Shown here: one piece after another, positions 17,078 through 25,700 of the stretch
Layout: every line of letters starts with the position of its first letter
How positions within the stretch are numbered: the stretch's first letter is position 1
NCBI GenBank assembly: GCA_044347755.1
Contig: JBIKUE010000002.1
Span: forward strand, 1 to 64,000
Direction: 5' to 3'
DNA: 64,000 bases
Source of the DNA: M3007 sp044347755
GTDB taxonomy: Bacteria; Bacteroidota; Bacteroidia; Chitinophagales; Saprospiraceae
Made by a program: the position numbers and the translations under genes
Notes under the pieces: model-generated
Told to the model about the DNA's origin: nothing
Databases searched by the model: none
Seen by the model: the letters and a program-made list of their open reading frames with translations, nothing else

Positions 17078-18061
17078 CTACTCTATCATCAGGTTACAGC
17101 CTCGGAGTTCAGCAGCATCCAGTCGTCCAAGCATTTCAAAACTGCCATCGGCAAAAACCCGTGCAATATCTTCTGTCTGGATAAAACTGCAAGTGTCAAT
17201 ATTAGCTAAATCCACCACATTCAGGACTCCTGTCTTTCCGGGTTCAACCAAGCAAAAAGGGTCATTGATTTCGGTAGCAAAAACCTTCATGGTTCTGCTC
17301 GGATAGTAAATAGTGCCACCTTTTGTGTATGCCTGAGAGAATAATTCTGTCATGCCATATTCAGAATGTACCTTCTCCACTGAAAAGGCCTTTTGAAGCA
17401 TTCGGTGCAATTCTGTGCGTGTCAGTTCTTTTCTTCGGCCTTTCATTCCACCTGTTTCCATGATGATCATTCCACTCAGATCCATTGGGCTATAATGGGC
17501 AAAGTCAAGCAACGCAAAACTAACACCAAGCAAAATAGTTGGATAATTATTTGTTTTACAATGAATTAAGGTGCTTTTTAGATGCTCGAAATCATCCAGA
17601 AAAAATCCACTTTCCGGGTATCCGGACTTTTTAATCAACGCATCAGCCATAGCAACCAGGGAAGATCCATTACGTTCCAGGTAGGATGGTAAAAGGGCAA
17701 TTATTACCCAGTTTGAAGGATTTCCGTAAAATTGTGCGAATCCAGCCAGCGCATTGTGCAAATAGGATTCCAAATAGCGAACCGGGTGTCTGGAGTTTTG
17801 TTGTCCTGTAGTGCCACTACTCGTGAACCATGTTTCAGGTGTCCAATCACCAGACTGAACATTATGGGTTTTGAAACACTGTATGGGTAAACAAGGATAG
17901 AATGCATGGCGGTCGCGACCGCCTGTGAGGTCTATGAATTGTTCGTAAAGAGCGTTAGAAACAGATTGATACCGGAAGGCAGCATCCATCGCCATTTCAA
18001 AGGGAAGATCGGGCTGACTGTCTAACATGGACAATAAATCTGGTCTACTGGAAGTTTGCAT
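17078..18061 (-). CDS. LuxE/PaaK-like acyl-protein synthetase family protein
   Basis: A protein of about 327 residues from the adenylate-forming superfamily. It carries the P-loop-like signature 'WFTSSGTTGQ' near residue 78 and 'HSEYGMTELFSQAY' near 230, as in LuxE acyl-protein synthetases, which activate fatty acids with ATP. No other lux or fatty-acid reductase gene is nearby, so the substrate cannot be told; Bacteroidota have many orphan members. ATG 18061 is chosen. A TTG ten codons upstream (18091) overlaps a minus-strand promoter box and is unlikely to be the start. Confidence 0.8.
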   Translation of the reverse strand: MQTSSRPDLLSMLDSQPDLPFEMAMDAAFRYQSVSNALYEQFIDLTGGRDRHAFYPCLPIQCFKTHNVQSGDWTPETWFTSSGTTGQQNSRHPVRYLESYLHNALAGFAQFYGNPSNWVIIALLPSYLERNGSSLVAMADALIKKSGYPESGFFLDDFEHLKSTLIHCKTNNYPTILLGVSFALLDFAHYSPMDLSGMIIMETGGMKGRRKELTRTELHRMLQKAFSVEKVHSEYGMTELFSQAYTKGGTIYYPSRTMKVFATEINDPFCLVEPGKTGVLNVVDLANIDTCSFIQTEDIARVFADGSFEMLGRLDAAELRGCNLMIE

Positions 18062-18088
18062 TGGCAATAAAAACCGTAATTTGGGGGA

Positions 18089-18096
18089 CAAATTTA
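18089..18096 (-). promoter_or_regulatory. Candidate -7 box for the LuxE-like gene
   Basis: The minus strand reads TAAATTTG, matching TAnnTTTG, about 28 bases before ATG 18061. No TTG is found at the -33 spacing. It lies within the divergent intergenic region. Confidence 0.45.
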
Positions 18097-18102
18097 ACCG
18101 TT

Positions 18103-18606
18103 ATGAAAAAAACAGGATATATACTTGTCATAGTGTTCGCTTTAGGGGTGTCTTTTTGCGTCCAGCCTCCTGATTATCCGGACACTCCTGAAATAAAATA
18201 CATTGGAATATCCAAAAATGTGATGCAACAAGGAGATGGATACACAGACTCTCTGTTTGTAACGTTTTCTTTTACTGATGGAAATGGTGATCTTGGGTTT
18301 CCTGAATCAGATCCAACTGCCAGTGTATTTATCCGGGATTCTCGCGATTCCTTTCCTAAGCCTCCGCTTCAGCTTCCATACGTAGAGCCACAAGGCACGG
18401 GTAACGGTATTTCCGGTGAAATTACGGTAAAATTGCCCACTACCTGTTGCATTTACACCTCTCCTGAAGGGATAAAGTTTGCTTGTAATGATGTGCCGGT
18501 GAGTATTCAATATGATAGTTTCTTTTACTTCATAAAAATACGGGACCGGTCCGGCAACGAAAGTAATGAGATCAAAACCGAGGTTATTCGGTTGCGGTGT
18601 CAGTGA
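18103..18606 (+). CDS. Putative lipoprotein of unknown function
   Basis: From ATG 18103 the protein is 167 residues. It starts MKKTGYILVIVFALGVSFC, a lipoprotein-like signal although Phe before the Cys is not a standard lipobox. The mature part begins with proline-rich 'QPPDYPDTPEIKYIGISK' and has 'FSFTDGNGDLGF', a motif I know from Bacteroidota surface lipoproteins, possibly a calcium-binding loop. Function is unknown. It diverges from the LuxE-like gene, and its 3' end overlaps that of rsmD by 23 bases in convergent orientation. Confidence 0.7.
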   Translation: MKKTGYILVIVFALGVSFCVQPPDYPDTPEIKYIGISKNVMQQGDGYTDSLFVTFSFTDGNGDLGFPESDPTASVFIRDSRDSFPKPPLQLPYVEPQGTGNGISGEITVKLPTTCCIYTSPEGIKFACNDVPVSIQYDSFFYFIKIRDRSGNESNEIKTEVIRLRCQ

Positions 18607-19144
18607 TCGGCCGAAAGAAGCTAAAGATGGTTTTTCCGTAATTTCTAACGTCAACTAAATTTGGATGATTCAGGAAATCATGGTGCGGGTTATGTTCGAG
18701 TACCAGCATTCCATCAGAAAGCAAGAGTTGTTTGGATAAGATCAAGTCTGGAATGGCGTCAATGGTGGGCAGTGCATAAGGTGGCCCGGCAAAGATGTAG
18801 TCCCATTGCCCGGTAGCGTTTTCAATGAAACGGAACACATCCATTTGGTAAATTTTTACCTGAGATTCAATGTTAAGTTTAGCTACCGTTTGTCTAACAA
18901 ACTTGACGGCACTTGGAAACTTATCTACATACGTAACATCCTGGCATCCCCTAGATACGAACTCATAGGAATGACTTCCTGTGCCGCCAAACAGATCCAG
19001 CACTTTGATGGATTCGAAGTCCATAATATTGTTCAAAATATTGAACAAGGCTTCTTTCGCATAATCAGTAGTTGGACGGGTTGGCCAGTTGTCGGCTGGT
19101 GGGTCAAACCTCCTGCCCTTAAATTTTCCTCCAATAATCCGCAT
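18584..19144 (-). CDS. rsmD: 16S rRNA (guanine(966)-N2)-methyltransferase RsmD
   Basis: The family methylates G966 of 16S rRNA during 30S assembly. The 186-residue protein starts with the typical MRIIGGKFKGRRF, then has 'RPTTDYAKEALFNIL', the SAM motif 'VLDLFGGTGSHSYEF' near 48-62 and motif IV 'FAGPPYAL' near 118. The usual acidic or Asn residue of motif IV ((D/N)PPY) is Gly here, which is worth noting. ATG 19144 is chosen over TTG 19150. It lies two bases after the DUF3822 gene, a pairing common in Bacteroidota. Confidence 0.9.
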   Translation of the reverse strand: MRIIGGKFKGRRFDPPADNWPTRPTTDYAKEALFNILNNIMDFESIKVLDLFGGTGSHSYEFVSRGCQDVTYVDKFPSAVKFVRQTVAKLNIESQVKIYQMDVFRFIENATGQWDYIFAGPPYALPTIDAIPDLILSKQLLLSDGMLVLEHNPHHDFLNHPNLVDVRNYGKTIFSFFRPITDTATE

Positions 19145-19146
19145 GG

Positions 19147-19983
19147 TCAAATTGTTGTAATGTCAAACCAATAATGGGGTGGCAGGGCTTTGGCATCATC
19201 CGGAAAAGTATAGCCTTTTGCTGGTGGTATAAAGACTACCGTTCGGAAGTATCGGATGATAAGCCGGAAAATTTCGGAATCTTCCAGCAGGGTGCCCGAA
19301 ATTTGTAATGGCAAATTGGATGGATTCAAGTCGAACTGCTTGTAAGTCAGTAAAATATAATACAACAGATCGTTTGGTTTGGAAAACTCAAAGGCATTAT
19401 AAAATATCAGATGTTGCCGATCAAAAACCAGGATCTGTACATTTTGCCCTCTTATATTCGCCATTACTGAAAATCCATTAGGTTGGGCTTGTAATGAAAA
19501 CTGAGAAATGAGAGAGACTGCCAAATGCGTAAACTGGCTGGCATCGAAATACGGATTTAGCAGTTGGTGCATTGGTTGGTCCGTTGCCCATACCAGATAT
19601 GCATCCAACGCGGGGAGGTGCTTAAACTCGTAGTGGTATTGCCCCCCAGGTTTGAGTAAAAGCTTGAAATATTTTTCCAGGTCAGATGAGGAAAAAAGTC
19701 GTTTAGGTACCAATGTAGAAGCAGGAACTGCTAATGCACAGACCTTATTGGTATAGGTCTTTTGCAGCGCAAATTCACCCCCAAGAATAGTTCTTAACTC
19801 AGCAATCGGAGGAAAATTGGATTGATCAGCAGCAGAAAGTTGCCACGACTTTACATATAAAGCCCTTTTCCCTTTGCTCAATAATAAGGAGACACATAGA
19901 TCCCCGGCAACCATTCGCAGGTCAACAGAAGAAGTATGCTCCAGAGAAAAATCAGGCGATTGATAAGCAAAAATTGGCGTCAA
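19147..19983 (-). CDS. DUF3822 family protein
   Basis: A 278-residue protein of the Bacteroidota family DUF3822, typically encoded just upstream of rsmD as here. Sequence landmarks include 'CVSLLLSKGKRALYVKSW' near 30-47, and 'VMANIRGQNVQILVFDRQH' followed by 'FYNAFEF' near 175-200. The fold is thought to be actin/ASKHA-like (known for the family, not shown here). No ATG is found near the 5' end; TTG 19983 is taken as the start, with CTG four codons upstream as an alternative. Function is unknown. Confidence 0.75.
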   Translation of the reverse strand: MTPIFAYQSPDFSLEHTSSVDLRMVAGDLCVSLLLSKGKRALYVKSWQLSAADQSNFPPIAELRTILGGEFALQKTYTNKVCALAVPASTLVPKRLFSSSDLEKYFKLLLKPGGQYHYEFKHLPALDAYLVWATDQPMHQLLNPYFDASQFTHLAVSLISQFSLQAQPNGFSVMANIRGQNVQILVFDRQHLIFYNAFEFSKPNDLLYYILLTYKQFDLNPSNLPLQISGTLLEDSEIFRLIIRYFRTVVFIPPAKGYTFPDDAKALPPHYWFDITTI

Positions 19984-20066
19984 AACAAAAACCAGGAATT
20001 TGAATCCGGCTGCAAAGATGCACTGTAGTGACGAACCAAAGTAGTGTTTAGTGAAATGACAGTTTA

Positions 20067-20480
20067 TTATTTAGCCGCAGGCGCCTGAGCGGCGGCTTCA
20101 CCAATTCTACATGAGCCATTGTATCTGGCGCCTTCATCAACAATCATGGTTTTGGCAATAATATTTCCTTCAATGGAGGCTGAATCCATCAGGTGAAGTG
20201 CTTCTTTCACATGGATATCGCCTTTTATTTTCCCTTTAATAGCAGCATCACGTGCAATGATATTTCCTTGCACATAACTGCCATCTCCCATGACAAACCG
20301 CTTATCCACTTTTACTTCACCATGGATAGCGCCATCCAGGCGCACATTTTCACCGCAGGCGAATTTTCCCTCAATCGTTGTGCCTTTGGCTATGACTGTA
20401 GTGGCGGCTCCATCTTTTTCATTCAGGGCAGAAATCGTAGAACTTGCTGATTTTGTATCTTTTGTGCTTGATCCAAACAT
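20067..20480 (-). CDS. Bactofilin-family cytoskeletal protein
   Basis: A 137-residue bactofilin. After a flexible 25-residue N-terminus, residues 27-120 form the DUF583 right-handed beta-helix with regularly spaced small and hydrophobic residues ('TTIEGKFACGENVRLDGAIH', 'GDIHVKEALHLMDSASIEG'). The C-terminal tail is Ala/Pro-rich (AAAQAPAAK). Bactofilins polymerise without nucleotide and act as scaffolds at the membrane or for cell-wall enzymes. No peptidase partner gene is adjacent. It is on the same strand as DUF3822-rsmD, 84 bases upstream. Confidence 0.92.
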   Translation of the reverse strand: MFGSSTKDTKSASSTISALNEKDGAATTVIAKGTTIEGKFACGENVRLDGAIHGEVKVDKRFVMGDGSYVQGNIIARDAAIKGKIKGDIHVKEALHLMDSASIEGNIIAKTMIVDEGARYNGSCRIGEAAAQAPAAK

Positions 20481-20590
20481 AATGATTGTTGATTTTTCGA
20501 TTTTAGCGTTAGCTGTGAGGCAGAATTAGATTATTACTTTTTTTATACAAATAATCGTGCCAATTCAAATGGCTGATCTAAAAGAGGAAG

Positions 20591-20598
20591 TAATTTTG
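20591..20598 (+). promoter_or_regulatory. Candidate -7 box for tsaD
   Basis: TAATTTTG matches TAnnTTTG and ends seven bases before ATG 20605, which would give a nearly leaderless message. There is no TTG at the -33 spacing. Confidence 0.35.
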
Positions 20599-20604
20599 CG
20601 ACAA

Positions 20605-21600
20605 ATGAACCATACCATCCTCCTTGCCATTGAATCTTCTTGCGACGACACTTCTGCTGCCATTATTTGTGATGGCGTGGTACTTGCAAATTGTGTTGCC
20701 AGCCAGGACATTCACCGACAATATGGAGGAGTAGTTCCAGAAGTAGCGTCCAGAGCCCACCAGGCCAACATAATACCTGTAGTGGATTTGGCATTGCGAA
20801 AGGCAGGGGTAAAAAAAAGCGAAATTTCCGCCGTCGCATTCACACGCGGGCCAGGATTATTGGGCTCTTTACTGGTGGGTACTTCCTTTGCCAAAGCTTT
20901 TGCTCTTTCCTACAATTTGCCTTTAATTGAGGTAAATCACATGCATGCGCATGTACTTGCGCATTTTGCCGAGGACCCCAAACCTTCTTTCCCTTTTTTA
21001 TGTCTGACAGTAAGTGGAGGTCATACCCAAATTACTTTGGTTCGGGATTACCTGGATATGGAGATAATTGGTCAGACGCTGGATGATGCTGCTGGCGAAG
21101 CGTTTGATAAATCAGGCAAACTGCTTCATTTGGGCTATCCGGCTGGTCCCCTGATCGATCGATATGCTCAAGCCGGAATTGCGCGATTTCCCTTCCCGGA
21201 GCCGGCGGTTTCAGGCCTGGATTTTAGCTTTAGTGGGTTGAAGACCAGTATTTTATACTTTTTGAAGAAGGAAATGGCTGCTAATCCGCACTTTATTGAG
21301 CAAAACCTGCCAGATATTTGTGCATCCATACAGGAGATCATCGTCACCATTTTACTTAAAAAACTGCGAAAAGCAGCCAGGCAAACAGGTATCAGGCAAA
21401 TTGCTATTGCCGGAGGTGTAAGTGCCAATAGTGGTTTACGAAATGCATTAAAAGCAATGGGAGAAAAGGAAGGTTGGGATGTGTATATTCCTGATTTTCA
21501 GTATTGTACAGACAATGCTGGAATGATTGGGATAAATGCGTACTATAAGTTTTTGGCAGGCCAATTTTGCGGGCAGGATTCGGCTCCCTTTGCACGATGA
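20605..21600 (+). CDS. tsaD: tRNA N6-adenosine threonylcarbamoyltransferase TsaD
   Basis: TsaD transfers threonylcarbamoyl to A37 of ANN-decoding tRNAs, together with TsaB and TsaE. The protein of about 331 residues starts MNHTILLAIESSCDDTS. It has 'GGVVPEVASRAH', 'RGPGLLGSLLVG', the metal-binding HxxxH in 'NHMHAHVLAHF' and 'LTVSGGHTQI', all diagnostic. Length is normal for the family. An in-frame extension to 20557 lacks family similarity. It heads a run with a membrane protein (27 bases downstream) and a cytochrome c lipoprotein. Confidence 0.97.
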   Translation: MNHTILLAIESSCDDTSAAIICDGVVLANCVASQDIHRQYGGVVPEVASRAHQANIIPVVDLALRKAGVKKSEISAVAFTRGPGLLGSLLVGTSFAKAFALSYNLPLIEVNHMHAHVLAHFAEDPKPSFPFLCLTVSGGHTQITLVRDYLDMEIIGQTLDDAAGEAFDKSGKLLHLGYPAGPLIDRYAQAGIARFPFPEPAVSGLDFSFSGLKTSILYFLKKEMAANPHFIEQNLPDICASIQEIIVTILLKKLRKAARQTGIRQIAIAGGVSANSGLRNALKAMGEKEGWDVYIPDFQYCTDNAGMIGINAYYKFLAGQFCGQDSAPFAR

Positions 21601-21627
21601 TCCTGTTGTACAACAAATCACATACAG

Positions 21628-22203
21628 ATGGATAAATTGCGACTCGACTTTTTTGACATCATGGGGTACCTCATTCCGGGTTCCGCCGTGTTAATGGCTA
21701 TTTGGATTACAGCAGATCCCGGCATTGCAAGGTTGTATGATCTTTATGGCTTTTTGAACAAAATATCTGCCAATGTGATTTTAGCGGGTTTTGTGGTAGC
21801 CTATACCATTGGTTTTACCATGCATTTTGCCGGTTCGTATATTTTTTACAAAATGCACCCAAAACTTGTCAAAAAGCGGATAATCGTAACAAACAATCTT
21901 CCTAATTATTGGGCCCTGATCCGCGAATATGGTGATAAACACCTGCCTATATTAGACCGATGGCAGGCCTTAAAAGCATTGGCTGCCAATATGGCCGCGT
22001 TTTGTTTAATGGCTATTCTCTTTTGCATCATCAAATGGTGGCAACAAGGCTTCTGGGAATGGTTAAGTTTGATCCCGGTGTTTATTCTGCTGTTTTTTGC
22101 TTATTCCAATCGGGCAAAAGTCTTCGCAGAATACCTGGACAAGGATTCTCTGGCCGTATTTGAGTCGCTAAATCTAAGTGAAAAACTACCACCTGTAACA
22201 TGA
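21628..22203 (+). CDS. Multi-pass membrane protein of unknown function
   Basis: A 191-residue protein with about four hydrophobic segments: residues 11-27, 46-72, 119-135 and 144-158. The N-terminus 'LDFFDIMGYLIPGSA' resembles small uncharacterised Bacteroidota membrane proteins; no named family is recognised. It follows tsaD by 27 bases and overlaps the cytochrome gene by four bases (ATGA), so the three genes are probably cotranscribed. Confidence 0.75.
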   Translation: MDKLRLDFFDIMGYLIPGSAVLMAIWITADPGIARLYDLYGFLNKISANVILAGFVVAYTIGFTMHFAGSYIFYKMHPKLVKKRIIVTNNLPNYWALIREYGDKHLPILDRWQALKALAANMAAFCLMAILFCIIKWWQQGFWEWLSLIPVFILLFFAYSNRAKVFAEYLDKDSLAVFESLNLSEKLPPVT

Positions 22204-22598
22204 AATATTGGTTGATAGCTATTGCTGCCATTTTTCTGGGGTTCATGTCTTGCCAACAGCAGCCTTACCAGATTGGAGAAAGATTATACCAGTCGCAATG
22301 TGCGAATTGTCATATGGATAATGGGGCTGGCCTTGGAGCCTTGATCCCCCCCCTTGCCGGTGCAGATTATTTAACGTCACACCGAAACGAATTACCCTGC
22401 GTGATTCGCCATGGTTTAAAAGACACCATTTACGTGAATGGCCAGATATATGCGGAACAGATGCAGGGGATCAAATCCTTAAATGAGATTCAGATAACCA
22501 ATGTGCTGAATTACATTTTGCAGAGTTGGGGTAATCAAGGGAAGCCATTTACGCTGGAGGAAGTGCAAAAAGCCTTGCAAACCTGTAAGGTTGACTAA
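22200..22598 (+). CDS. Cytochrome c class I lipoprotein
   Basis: A 132-residue lipoprotein with lipobox 'GFMSC' (C18) and a single haem site 'CANCH' at 34-38. 'PPLAGADYL' follows near 50, and 'EQMQGI' supplies the likely axial Met. It is a small monohaem electron carrier anchored on the periplasmic side; its partner is unknown. It is translationally coupled to the preceding membrane protein gene. Class I fold length fits. Confidence 0.9.
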   Translation: MKYWLIAIAAIFLGFMSCQQQPYQIGERLYQSQCANCHMDNGAGLGALIPPLAGADYLTSHRNELPCVIRHGLKDTIYVNGQIYAEQMQGIKSLNEIQITNVLNYILQSWGNQGKPFTLEEVQKALQTCKVD

Positions 22599-22686
22599 TC
22601 AAATAATGCTGTTACAAGACCAATTTGCCATATTTGGTACATTGCAATTGGGCTTTCACAAATGTCTCGTTACTTTTGGCCTGATT

Positions 22687-22734
22687 TAATTCCCAGTATT
22701 GAAAATACTGTAATTCCCAGTATTGAAAATACTG
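22687..22734. repeat. Exact tandem duplication of a 24-bp unit with an internal palindrome
   Basis: The unit at 22687-22710 is repeated without change at 22711-22734. Each copy contains CAGTATT-GAA-AATACTG, a 7-bp inverted repeat. The pair lies 44 bases upstream of the large secreted-protein gene and could be a duplicated operator, or a recent slippage product. Confidence 0.7.
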
Positions 22735-22777
22735 CTGGATAAGTATTTCATCTCAGGCAGATCATTACCATAGCAAT

Positions 22778-25700
22778 ATGAAGCAAGCTCTTTTCCTTTT
22801 TATTTTTCAACTAGTTGCGTCCATACTTATTGCCCAGGCGCCTGGCAATGATGCATTTGATTGCAGCACTATGGTAAATCTGGGGGAAGTTCCTTCCTGT
22901 GAGCCAACAGTTTATACGAATCAAAATGCAACCCCAAGTGTTGTTGCCACGGTAGACACGGTCTCCTGTTTTCAGAGTGGTACAGCCCAACGTGATGTTT
23001 GGTTTCGGTTTCAGTGCCCTATTACACTTCTTGATGTGCGTATTACATTGAGTGGTATTGGAGTTGATCCAATCATCAATCCTGAATTTGCCGTTTATCG
23101 GGGCGATTGTTTCTTTGACGGACTCGCAGAGTTAAGTTGTGTAAGCGCTTTACAGGGTCAAACTGCAGCGGAACTCGATTTGTTCGGGCTCACACCAGGT
23201 GCTGATTATTATATTCGGGTATCCGATTGGTCAGCTACTGCAACTCCCAATTCAGGTAGCTTTACGCTTTGTGTAGACAGTATTCCCCCTGTGGTGAATA
23301 TTACCCAGGGCAATTCATCTTTATGTTCAGGCACTTTATTCGATTCTGGAGGTGAATTTGGTGATTATGGTCCTAATGAAGACCACACTTTCGTGATTTG
23401 TCCTGATCAACAGTCAGAATGTATTTCCTTTAACCTGGAATATTATGATTTAGAGCCTACGCTCAATCCTTTTGGCGGTGGCGATGGTGATCAACTGTCT
23501 TTTTATGATGGTAATTCTGTTAATGGCCAGCTATTAGCATCTCTGGATGGTGAGGGTTTTTCTCCACTAAATGTAGCCGGAGGTGGTGGGGTGTGTTTTA
23601 CTGTTCAGGCGAAAAGTGGATGCCTAACCGTAGTGTTTGAGTCAGATGCCACCGTGCAACAAGCTGGCTGGAAAGGTACCTGGCAATGCAGCAGCGATCC
23701 TTGTATCCCCATGGAATCGCTGGCTGTTGATACCACCAATATTACTGCAGACAGCATTGTGGCCGCGATATCAACCGGAGGAGCAGTAGTAACTGTTACA
23801 GACATTAAATGTGACGGCACTCAATATGGCATATTCAAATATGCCACGGAAAGCAATGACCTTAATATGGGCAAAGGGCTGGTCCTTACCTCGGGATCTG
23901 CTACCTGGGCTCAAGGCCCTAATAACCAAACTGGCGCCGGAACAATAGTTGATCCATTTAATGATCCAGGTGATGATGACCTAAACTACTTGTCTAATCT
24001 GTATGGTAGTGGTAGTGAATCACACGATGCTTGCATTATTGAATTGGATGTATTTGCGGCTACTAATGAAGTCGTATTCGAATATGTGTTTGGATCAGAA
24101 GAGTACCCGGAATATATTTTTAGCACAGGTGGATTCAACGACATCTTTGCCTTCCTTGTTTCAGGTCCTGGAATTGCAGGAGACCCCAATCTGAGCAATA
24201 GTGCTTTGAATATTGCGGTGCTTCCCAATTCAACCACACCTGTTCAAATAGATAGTGTAAACAACCAGGTAAACTGGCAATACTACCGGAATAATGAATT
24301 GAGTTCCACTATCCAGTATGATGGATTAACAGCTGACTCTTTGGGTAAAAAGAAAAGCCTTACTGCAAGAGTTCCGGTTATTCCATGTAATACGTATCAC
24401 CTAAAATTGGCCATTGCTGACCGGGGAGATGAATCATTTGATTCAGGAGTATTCGTCTCCGAAATTAAGGCTGGGTCTCCGGATGTAGAGATTCAATTTG
24501 CCAGTGGGATTGATTATTTCATTGAGAGTTGCACAGGAGATGATGACACCCTATTTATCTCCCTGTCTAAGCCTTCAAGCATGCCAACTTCATTTAATAT
24601 AAGTTTGGGTGGTACCGCCACCCAAGGGGTAGACTATCTGTTGAACATTCCTCCTGTGATTACCTTCCCTCCGGGGGAAACAACGTTGGCGTTTCCCATC
24701 GTGCCACTTGCAGATGCCTTGCCGGAAGGCTCAGAGTCTATTTTAATTAATTTGGCCAGGGATTATGGCTGTGGTGAGGTAATTCTTAAAACACTGGTGG
24801 CTGAAATTAAAGACGGTGTTGAAGTAGAGGTTAGTGGAGGCGATACGCTTACGGTTTGTAAGGGAGATTTTCTTCAATTGAATGCTTCGGGCGCCACCTC
24901 TTATTTTTGGGAGCCTATTGCAGCCGTCAGCAATGCTTATATCGCTAATCCGGTAACATCTCCTACACAAAGTCTTTGGCTGACCGTAAAAGGACTTGTG
25001 GGTACTTGTGAAGACATTGATTCTGTCTTTATCAAGGTCGTTGGCCCTGAGATTGTTGTCAGCGCTTTAAGTCCTACAAATATTTGCCTGGGAGGTTCTG
25101 TGTCTTTACAGGCTGTTGTATTCCCTGCGAATACCCCGATAACATGGCTTCCAGCCACCGGTTTGGATGATCCAACCAGTCTGACCCCTACGGCATCCCC
25201 CACTTTCCCAACCACATATGCAGCAACTGTTTCCCTGGAAGGTTGTACCGTCACTGATTTTGTGACCATCATTGTGGATACGTTGAAGATGCCGACTTTA
25301 ATAGCGGACACTGTAGCTTGTCAGAATTATCCTATTCAGCTGGCCAGTCCATTCAGCAGCACTACACAATATGAATGGGCCCCGGCAGACGGTTTGGACA
25401 ACCCCAACTCTGCCAGTCCTATTGCCTTGCCTGATCAAACCACTACTTATACCTTAGTAGCAACTAGTCAAAACGATGCATGTTCGCAGACTGCCAGCGT
25501 GACTGTGACCCTTATTTTGTCGGATATTGCAATCCAGGGTGAAGAATTGCGTCTGCTTTGTCTGGGTGAATCAGACACCCTGGTTGCTGTTACTAATCCT
25601 CCAGGTTCAACCATTATTTGGACACCAGCTGCGTTTCTGAATACCAACAATGGGAATACTGTGGTTTCCACTCCAACAGAATCAATAACGTATATAGCCA

